Origin: Methylobacterium sp. Leaf118
GTDB lineage: Bacteria; Pseudomonadota; Alphaproteobacteria; Rhizobiales; Beijerinckiaceae
Reading direction: 5' to 3'
Length of the DNA: 64,000 bases
Assembly (NCBI RefSeq): GCF_920984675.1
Contig: NZ_CAKLBV010000004.1
Location: 87,965-151,964, forward strand
A program made the position numbers and the translations under genes. How positions within the stretch are numbered: the first letter of the stretch is position 1; each line of letters starts with the position of its first letter. Shown here piece after piece: positions 58,443 through 64,000 of the stretch. The notes beneath the pieces were generated by a model, which saw nothing but the letters and a program-made list of their open reading frames with translations, was not told the origin of the DNA and did not search any database.

Positions 58443-59936
58443 GTGAAGACACCGAAAGCCTCGACGATCAGCCCGCGCCGCACTCCCTGGATTCTCGGCG
58501 TGATCGGCGCCCTGATCCTCGTCCCTCTCGCCTATGTCGCCCCCCTCTGGGCCGCCTCCGGGGTGTCCGGCCTTGCGATCGTCGCCGGACTGTTCCTGCG
58601 CCGCCGCCTCGTGGCCCTCGACGCCGCGCAGGAGGTCGTCTCGCGGGAGATCGGCGTCCTGTCGCAGCGTCTGGTGAAGCTGGAAGCGGTCGCCTCCGCC
58701 CTCGTCCAGAGCCGCAACCAGGCGGTGCCGTCCCCCGCCTCGTCCCCTGCCTCGTCGCCTGCCCAGGCCGCCGCGCCGGGCGAGGCCGCCGGGGCGCTGG
58801 AGGCGAGGCTCGCCGCCGGCATCGAGGAGGTCACGGCGGAGATCGGACTGCTCAGCGGCATCGTGCGCGAGCTCGCCGCGGTGGTGGCCAACCAGGACGG
58901 CGACATCGCCCGGCTGAAGGAAGAGGCCCGTCCGGCCCCCCCCCTGGTCGTCCCGCAGGCCTCGATCATCCCGTCCCCGGAGCCGGCCCTGCGGGCGACC
59001 CGCGGGCCCGCGCCGGAGCTGTCGCCGCCCCCGGCCCGCCTCATCCCGCGCACCGGCCTGCCGTCCGGGCCGCGACCGGAATTGCCCCCCCGCGATCCGG
59101 CGGCGGAGGCGGCCCTGGTCGAGGCCTTCGACGGCGACGGCCTCGAGGTGTTTCTACAGCCGGTGGTGACACTGCCCCAGCGCAAGGTCGTCTCCTACGA
59201 GGCCCTGGCGCGGCTGCGGGTCGGGGCCGACATCCTGACGCCCGACGCCTTCCTGTCGGTGCTGGAGCGGCACGGCCGCACCACGGCGCTCGACCGGCGG
59301 ATGCTCCAGCGGGTCGCCACCATCGCCCGGCATCTCCAGGGCCGCGGCAGCCCGGCATCCGTCGCCTATGGCCTGACGCCGCATTCGCTGTTCGAGCCGG
59401 GCTTCCTGCGCTCCCTCGGGCGGATGGTCACGGACGGGCCGGATCTCGCCGGCCGGGTCCTGCTCGCCCTGCCGCAGGCGAGTTGGCGCAATCTCGACGC
59501 CGAGCAGGCGGCCCTTCTCGCCGGTCTCAGGGGCCGGATCGGCTTCGTGATGGACCGGCCGATCGACCTGCGCTTCGACGCCGTCGCGCTCGCCGAACGC
59601 GGGATCGGCCACGTCAAGGTTCATGCGGGCCTGCTGCTGCGCCCGCTGCCGCCGGAGGCCAGGCCCGAAATCGCCTTCGAGGATCTGGTGGTGTCGCTCG
59701 CCCGCGCCGGCATCCGCCTCGTGGCGACCGGCGTCGAGAGCGAGACCGAGGTGCCGGACCTGATCGACCTCGACGTCCCGCTGGCGCAGGGCACGGTCTT
59801 CGCCGCGCCGCGGGCGGTGCGCACGGAGATCCTCACGGAAAATCAGGCCGCGGCGCCGCCTCCGCCTCCAGACCCGCCGCCGACCCCGCCCCCCCAGCGC
59901 CGCCCCTTCCGCGACTTCCTGCGCCGAGCGGGCTGA
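58443..59936 (+). CDS. TipF-like membrane protein with degenerate EAL domain
   Basis: A 497-residue protein. Two membrane segments lie near residues 15-55 (WILGVIGALILVPLAYVAPL and onward), then a coiled-coil (REIGVLSQRLVKLEAVASAL), a Ser/Pro/Ala linker with SPASSPASSPA, and a C-terminal EAL-fold domain. EAL is kept at 253-255, but the other catalytic motifs are replaced (for example the DDFGxG position reads MDRPIDL, and EGVE reads TGVE). This layout matches Caulobacter TipF, a c-di-GMP receptor that positions the flagellum. Starts from GTG 58443; the longer frame upstream is Arg-rich shadow. Confidence 0.75.
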   Translation: MKTPKASTISPRRTPWILGVIGALILVPLAYVAPLWAASGVSGLAIVAGLFLRRRLVALDAAQEVVSREIGVLSQRLVKLEAVASALVQSRNQAVPSPASSPASSPAQAAAPGEAAGALEARLAAGIEEVTAEIGLLSGIVRELAAVVANQDGDIARLKEEARPAPPLVVPQASIIPSPEPALRATRGPAPELSPPPARLIPRTGLPSGPRPELPPRDPAAEAALVEAFDGDGLEVFLQPVVTLPQRKVVSYEALARLRVGADILTPDAFLSVLERHGRTTALDRRMLQRVATIARHLQGRGSPASVAYGLTPHSLFEPGFLRSLGRMVTDGPDLAGRVLLALPQASWRNLDAEQAALLAGLRGRIGFVMDRPIDLRFDAVALAERGIGHVKVHAGLLLRPLPPEARPEIAFEDLVVSLARAGIRLVATGVESETEVPDLIDLDVPLAQGTVFAAPRAVRTEILTENQAAAPPPPPDPPPTPPPQRRPFRDFLRRAG

Positions 59937-60093
59937 GCCTCCGAGGCCATGGCCGGCCTCGGGGCGTTTCGATCGTCCGGATGGATCAGGCTGGAAAGCG
60001 CGTCGGCGCTCGCGTCGACGCCCGACGCGGTGGACGCCGCGCCGCGACCGGGCCAGGGAACCGGCCGGAGGAGCGAATCACAGGGAGCCCGCG

Positions 60094-60321
60094 TCAGGCC
60101 GGCGGGGCCTCGCGCTCCAGGCGGCGGCGCAGGCGGGTCGCGCCGTAGATCTCGGCCAGCCGCTGGCGCGCAGCGTGGACCGGCGGAGCCTGCCGCTCGG
60201 CACGGGCGGCGGCGATCACGAGCAGGGTGGTCGCGATGGAATGTTCGAGGCGCCCCTGCGCGCGGGCGCGGTCGAGGACGTCGCCGGTCGCACGGTCCGG
60301 CCGCTTGTCGATGCTCGCCAT
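60094..60321 (-). CDS. Small Arg/Ala-rich protein of unknown function
   Basis: A 75-residue protein (MASIDKRPDRATGDVLDRAR, then LEHSIATTLLVIAAARAERQ). It is helical, charged and Ala-rich, with no signal peptide or motif. It lies between the TipF-like gene and cheZ. Composition is only partly coding-like, so it is a marginal call. Confidence 0.4.
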   Translation of the reverse strand: MASIDKRPDRATGDVLDRARAQGRLEHSIATTLLVIAAARAERQAPPVHAARQRLAEIYGATRLRRRLEREAPPA

Positions 60322-60546
60322 GGTCAGCCCCTCAGGATCCGTTGGTTCGAATCCACGCCCGTTGTCCGGGACGACCTAGACAGTTTTTCGCACAAGCGGT
60401 GACGCGATCAAGGCAGCTTGGCCGTAACCCGCCCGGGCGCCTCGTTCCACGCGGAGGGGTTTTCCGCCGCCGCAGCCGGCGCGTTCCTCGAGGGGCGGCG
60501 AACGTCCGCGAGCCGGGCCCGCACCGGACGGGGCGGTTCGCCTCGG

Positions 60547-61086
60547 TCAGTCGAACAAAGCGTCGATGGCATCCTGCGCCGTGGCGGGGCCACCCACCTG
60601 CGGGCCGTTGAGCAGGAGCGCCTCGTTGCGGCTGCGGCGGGTGCTCTCGGCCTCATCGACGCCGGCGGCGTCCCGGGCCTTCACCGCGGAGCTGAAGCGG
60701 GAGAGGCGACCTTCGAGCTGGCTCATCGCCTCAGCGACCTTGGCGATGCGCTGGCCGGTGATGTCCTGGAAGGCGCAGGCCTCGAAGATGTCGTAGATCT
60801 TCGCCTCGACCGCGGCGCGGTATCCGGGCGACTCGGGCAAGGCGAGGATGGCCTCGGCATTGCCCATGATCGAGTTGGTGGCGCCCGCCGTGGCGGCCAC
60901 CACCTCGCCGAGCTCCTCATGGACCATCGGCAGGCGGTCGCGCGTCAGTTCGTTGGCCCGCAGGAGCGCAATGGCATCCCGCAAGTTGGCGATGTAGTCG
61001 GCGATGTCGAGGAGTTCTCGCACCATCGCCGACGGGGTGGAGGGCTGCGACCGGGCGTCGCGCGCGAATGCTGCCATCGGTCCCAT
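60547..61086 (-). CDS. cheZ: Protein phosphatase CheZ
   Basis: CheZ removes phosphate from CheY-P and so ends the motor signal. The 179-residue protein is mostly helical, with the family signature YDIFEACAFQDITGQRI (98-114) containing the catalytic Asp and Gln. The C-terminal tail ends in TAQDAIDALFD, which matches the CheY-binding C-terminus of CheZ. ATG at 61086 is chosen because the longer frame upstream mirrors ribF on the other strand. It lies 98 bp downstream of cheY, on the same strand. Confidence 0.88.
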   Translation of the reverse strand: MGPMAAFARDARSQPSTPSAMVRELLDIADYIANLRDAIALLRANELTRDRLPMVHEELGEVVAATAGATNSIMGNAEAILALPESPGYRAAVEAKIYDIFEACAFQDITGQRIAKVAEAMSQLEGRLSRFSSAVKARDAAGVDEAESTRRSRNEALLLNGPQVGGPATAQDAIDALFD

Positions 61087-61184
61087 GGGTAAACTCTCGA
61101 GCGTGCTCCCGGAGGACGCGTCCTCGGCACCGTCCCGCGACCGGCGCGGGACGCGACGGCCGCAGGTGGGCACCAGCGGCGTGG

Positions 61185-61568
61185 TCAGGCGCCGCAGACC
61201 GCTTCGATCTTGGTCTTGAGCGTCGCGGCGTTGAACGGCTTGACGATGTAGTTGTTCACGCCGGCCTTCTTGGCGGCGATGACGTTCTCGGTCTTCGACT
61301 CGGCCGTGACCATGATGAACGGCGTCGTGCGCAGGCCCTCGTCGGCGCGGACATGGCGCAGAAGCTCGTAGCCCGTCATCGGCTCCATGTTCCAGTCGGA
61401 GATGACGAGGCCGTACTTGCGGCCCTTCAGGCGGGCGAGGGCGGCGGTGCCGTCGGACGCCTCGTCCACATCCTCGAAGCCGAGCTGCTTCAGAAGGTTG
61501 CGGATGATGCGCACCATGGTCTGGTAGTCGTCGACCACCAGGATCGGCATGCTGAGGTCGAGGGCCAT
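61185..61568 (-). CDS. cheY: Chemotaxis response regulator CheY
   Basis: A 127-residue single receiver domain that, when phosphorylated, binds the flagellar switch. Acidic pair D13/D14, phosphorylation site D58 (VISDWNM), T88 (MVTAES) and K110 (IVKPF) are all present. Y16 follows the acidic pair. No output domain. It is followed by cheZ, forming a minimal CheY/CheZ unit; no che kinase or receptor is in this window. Confidence 0.96.
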   Translation of the reverse strand: MALDLSMPILVVDDYQTMVRIIRNLLKQLGFEDVDEASDGTAALARLKGRKYGLVISDWNMEPMTGYELLRHVRADEGLRTTPFIMVTAESKTENVIAAKKAGVNNYIVKPFNAATLKTKIEAVCGA

Positions 61569-62002
61569 TGAATCGTGCTCCGTTGTCCCTGTGTCGGTTC
61601 CGGCGGCCCGCCCGCGCGAACGGCGTCGCGTCCCAGAGGCGAGGCGAGGGGGTCTCCCGTCTTCGAGACATTAGACACGCGCGAATTGCGAAGCGGTTAA
61701 CCGCCGACCCCGGCGCGCGGACGGCGGCGGCACAGTCTCGAATCCCGGGGGAGGGGACCTGCGGCGCCCCGCGGGACCGGGCGCGAAGGCGGCGCGCGAG
61801 GCGCTTTCGAGAGGGGCCTCGCATTCGGAACGCGAGGCCCGTCGCGCGGCGGGCGATCGCGGCGCCTCGGCCCGCCGCCTCGCTTGACCCGACAGGCGGA
61901 TTTCGCCAATTCGGGAGCGCCCGGAGACCGGCCCGGGCCGATCGGAACGGGCCCCGTCCCGCCGCTCCCGGCCGGACCGCAGCCACGCCTTCGCAGGAGC
62001 CG
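61569..62002. other. Intergenic region between cheY and ribF
   Basis: About 434 bp, very GC-rich and divergent. It should hold the promoters of both genes. I see no RNA, repeat or plausible small gene; a long plus-strand frame crossing it is Arg/Pro-rich and is taken as the upstream shadow of ribF. Confidence 0.35.
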
Positions 62003-63019
62003 ATGCCGTCAGGCGATCCGAACGCCCCGTCCCTCGGGACGGAGACCGGTGCGAACCCCGTGGGCCGTGCCTTCGCGGTCTGCCGTGAGGACGATCCCGT
62101 CCCGCCCGCTCTGCACGGGGCGGTGGCCGCGCTCGGCAATTTCGACGGCGTGCATCGGGGTCACCGCGCCCTGATCGAGACGGTGCGGCGCGAGGCCGGA
62201 TCGCGCCCGTCGGCGGTGCTGACGTTCGAGCCGCATCCGCGCGCCTTCTTCGCCCCCGATCAGCCGATGTTCCGCCTCACCGGCCCGCGGGCCAAGGAGA
62301 TCGTGTTCGCCCGTCTCGGCCTCGACGGATTGTTCGTGCGCCGGTTCGACCGGGGGCTCGCCGCCACGAGCCCACGGGGCTTCGTGGAAGGGCTCCTGCG
62401 CGACGATCTCGGATTGTCCGGCGTGGTGATCGGACACGACTTCCATTTCGGCAGCGGGCGGTCCGGCACCCCCGCGATCCTGGCCGAGCTCTGCGCCGGG
62501 GCGGGCATCGCCTGCCGGATCGTGCCCGCGGTCGCGGCCGGGCCGGGCGACGCGCCGATCTCGTCGAGCGCGATCCGGGCCGCGCTCGCGGCGGGCGACG
62601 TGGCCTGGGCCAACGCGCTGCTGGGCTATCGCTGGTTCGTGCTGGCCACCGTGCGCCACGGCGACAAGCGCGGGCGGACGCTCGGCTATCCGACGGCCAA
62701 TCTCGCCCTCGAATCCTGCGGACTCGCGCACGGCATCTACGCCGTGCGGGTCCGCTTGGCGGATGGTCGCCTGCTCGCGGGCGTGGCGAGCTACGGGCGC
62801 CGGCCAACCTTCGACGACGGCGCGCCGCTCCTCGAGGTCCACCTGTTCGATTTCTCCGGTGACCTCTACGGCCAGGAGGTCGCGGTCGAACTCCTGGCCT
62901 ACCTGCGCGGCGAGGAGAAATTCGCGAGCGCCGAGGCCCTGATCGCGCAGATGGACGTGGACTCGGCGCAGGCCCGGGCCGCGATCCGGATGGACGCGGC
63001 CCCGTCGATGCTCGGATAA
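62003..63019 (+). CDS. ribF: Bifunctional riboflavin kinase / FAD synthetase
   Basis: A 338-residue enzyme that makes FMN and then FAD. The N-terminal adenylyltransferase domain has GNFDGVHRGHRALIE, GHDFHFGSGRSGT and ISSSAIRAAL. The C-terminal kinase domain has TLGYPTANLAL and ends with GEEKFASAEALIAQMDVD. The ATG at 62003 (MPSGDPNAPS) gives a slightly long N-terminus before the first domain. It complements ribD/ribE earlier in the window, although it is not in their operon. It converges with tupA across 24 bp. Confidence 0.95.
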   Translation: MPSGDPNAPSLGTETGANPVGRAFAVCREDDPVPPALHGAVAALGNFDGVHRGHRALIETVRREAGSRPSAVLTFEPHPRAFFAPDQPMFRLTGPRAKEIVFARLGLDGLFVRRFDRGLAATSPRGFVEGLLRDDLGLSGVVIGHDFHFGSGRSGTPAILAELCAGAGIACRIVPAVAAGPGDAPISSSAIRAALAAGDVAWANALLGYRWFVLATVRHGDKRGRTLGYPTANLALESCGLAHGIYAVRVRLADGRLLAGVASYGRRPTFDDGAPLLEVHLFDFSGDLYGQEVAVELLAYLRGEEKFASAEALIAQMDVDSAQARAAIRMDAAPSMLG

Positions 63020-63043
63020 CCCGGCCGGCCGGGTTCCGGGGCC

Positions 63044-63901
63044 TTACTGTCCGCCCTTGCCCACGCTCTTGTCCGCGGTCTTGCCCGCGCTCGGGAAGAA
63101 CAGCGCCTCGCCGTCGATCGTGTAGCTCGCGATCGCCGCCTGCCCCTCGGGCGAGACCAGCCAGTCGATGAAGGCCTGCCCCTCCTTCACCTTCACGGTC
63201 GGGTGCTTCTCCGGGTTCACCAGCATCACGCCGTAGGGATTGAACAGGCGCGTGTCGCCCTGGACCAGGATCGTCAGGTCGCCGCGGTTCTTGAACGAGA
63301 GCCAGGTGCCGCGGTCGGCGAGGAGGTAGGCGCCCAACGCCGAGGCCGTGTTGAGCGCCGGGCCCATGCCCTGGCCGACATCGCGGTACCACGCGCCCCG
63401 CGCCGCTGCGAGATCGACCCCCGCCTCCTTCCAGGCGCGCAATTCGGCGCTGTGGGTACCGGAGCGGTCGCCCCGCGACACGAAGGGCGCCTTGGCGGCC
63501 GCGAGCTTGCGGAAGGCGTCCGACAGGGTCGCGCCCTTGATGCCGGCCGGGTCGGCGGCGGGGCCGATCACGACAAAGTCGTTGTACATCACGTCCTGGC
63601 GGGCCTTGGCGAAGCCCTCGGCGACGAATTTCTCCTCCGCCGGGCGATCGTGGACGAGCACCACGTCGGCATCGCCCCGGCGCGCGGCGTCGAGGGCCTG
63701 GCCCGTGCCCAGGGCCACGACCTTCACGGCAATGCCGGTCTTGTCCTTGAACAACGGCAGGATGTGCTTGAACAGGCCCGATTGCTCGGTCGAGGTGGTC
63801 GAGGCGACGACGATCGAGGACGGCTCGGCCTGGACCGGGACCGCCGCCGTCAGGGCAGCGAGCAGTCCGAGGGTCAGGATGCCGCGGCGAAGGATGTCCA
63901 A
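63044..63901 (-). CDS. tupA: Tungstate ABC transporter substrate-binding protein
   Basis: A 285-residue periplasmic binding protein. Signal peptide: MDILRRGILTLGLLAALTAA. The tungstate-binding signature is STTSTEQSGLF (about 34-44), and the later SRGDRSGTH and RGDADVVLVHD blocks are typical of TupA (and unlike ModA). Tungstate would feed W-containing formate dehydrogenase, known in this group, but no such gene is in the window. The start overlaps the end of the ATPase gene by 28 bp, so the order on the strand is ATPase then tupA. Confidence 0.9.
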   Translation of the reverse strand: MDILRRGILTLGLLAALTAAVPVQAEPSSIVVASTTSTEQSGLFKHILPLFKDKTGIAVKVVALGTGQALDAARRGDADVVLVHDRPAEEKFVAEGFAKARQDVMYNDFVVIGPAADPAGIKGATLSDAFRKLAAAKAPFVSRGDRSGTHSAELRAWKEAGVDLAAARGAWYRDVGQGMGPALNTASALGAYLLADRGTWLSFKNRGDLTILVQGDTRLFNPYGVMLVNPEKHPTVKVKEGQAFIDWLVSPEGQAAIASYTIDGEALFFPSAGKTADKSVGKGGQ

Positions 63902-64000
63902 GGCAGTTCTCCGGTGAGGTAGGCCCGCGCTTCGGGCGTTCGGGGTGAGAAGAGGACGGTTCGGGTCGGGCCCTGCTCGACGGCCCGCCCCCCGGCCAGC
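63874..64000 (-). CDS. tupC: C-terminal end of an ABC transporter ATPase (probably tungstate)
   Basis: The last 41 residues of a gene cut by the window edge: it reads LAGGRAVEQGPTRTVLFSPR then TPEARAYLTGELPWTSFAAA. The RAVEQGP and PEARAYLTGEL patterns are the usual C-terminal end of phosphate/tungstate-type ABC ATPases. It overlaps the tupA start by 28 bp, supporting an assignment to the tungstate transporter. The rest of the gene lies outside the window. Confidence 0.65.
   Translation of the reverse strand, partial: LAGGRAVEQGPTRTVLFSPRTPEARAYLTGELPWTSFAAAS

Overview
This is a GC-rich chromosomal segment from an alphaproteobacterium, almost certainly a member of the Methylobacteriaceae (Methylobacterium/Methylorubrum). 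The best evidence is a 557-residue formate-tetrahydrofolate ligase very like the methylotroph FtfL, together with glyA, a tungstate uptake gene (tupA), the fabA-fabB-fabI cluster divergent from irr, a class I lysyl-tRNA synthetase, and an F0-only ATP synthase cluster with paired b and b' subunits. Most of the window is core genome. I see no prophage, insertion sequence, integrase or CRISPR array.

Layout. 0-3.2 kb: the start of an unknown gene, a CDF metal exporter, two small unknowns and a FAD monooxygenase. 3.3-6.4 kb: a queuosine operon in which an aminoglycoside-adenylyltransferase-like gene sits between queA and tgt. 6.4-10.4 kb: a Cys-rich exported protein, tRNA-Thr, and a lipid-linked sugar locus (HAD-UbiA fusion, GtrA-like protein, multi-pass membrane protein). 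10.5-14.4 kb: ribE, ribD, nrdR and glyA. 14.7-17.6 kb: F0 genes atpF, atpF', atpE, atpB and atpI. 17.7-22.4 kb: DsbA-like protein, DciA-like DUF721, DUF1428, mutY and a multicopper-oxidase-like protein that has lost most copper ligands. 22.5-29.5 kb: protein quality control (tRNA-Leu, tig, clpP, clpX, lon, tRNA-Val). 29.8-33.7 kb: a looser region of small or accessory genes, including a less GC-rich gene for a papain-like-peptidase-family protein. 33.7-41.4 kb: egtD, an N5-glutamine-type methyltransferase, an OPT transporter, rpmB, an AEC permease and class I LysRS. 41.6-48.1 kb: a small exported protein, a 1109-residue TPR-rich exported protein, a LuxR-type regulator, DoxX and an isolated fliP. 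48.4-53.1 kb: fabI, a 39-residue membrane peptide gene, fabB, fabA, irr and an SH3b protein. 53.3-58.1 kb: a 2-hydroxyacid dehydrogenase, ftfL, a class III aminotransferase and an HMA-domain protein. 58.4-61.6 kb: a TipF-like degenerate EAL protein, cheZ and cheY. 62.0-64.0 kb: ribF, tupA and the end of the tungstate ABC ATPase gene.

How genes work together. glyA and ftfL link tetrahydrofolate C1 units to the serine cycle. The hydroxyacid dehydrogenase could act on hydroxypyruvate or glyoxylate, and tungstate uptake could supply a tungsten formate dehydrogenase. ribD/ribE and ribF supply flavins. fabA-fabB-fabI supply unsaturated fatty acids beside the iron regulator irr. fliP, a TipF-like protein, CheY and CheZ point to a motile cell whose flagellar genes are scattered.

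The strongest leads are: Tgt without most of its zinc ligands; the nucleotidyltransferase coupled to queA/tgt; the copper-ligand-less multicopper oxidase; the TipF-like EAL protein; the HAD-UbiA/GtrA locus; and the tiny membrane gene inside the fab cluster. Homology calls rest on motif reading and memory of families, since no database search was possible.
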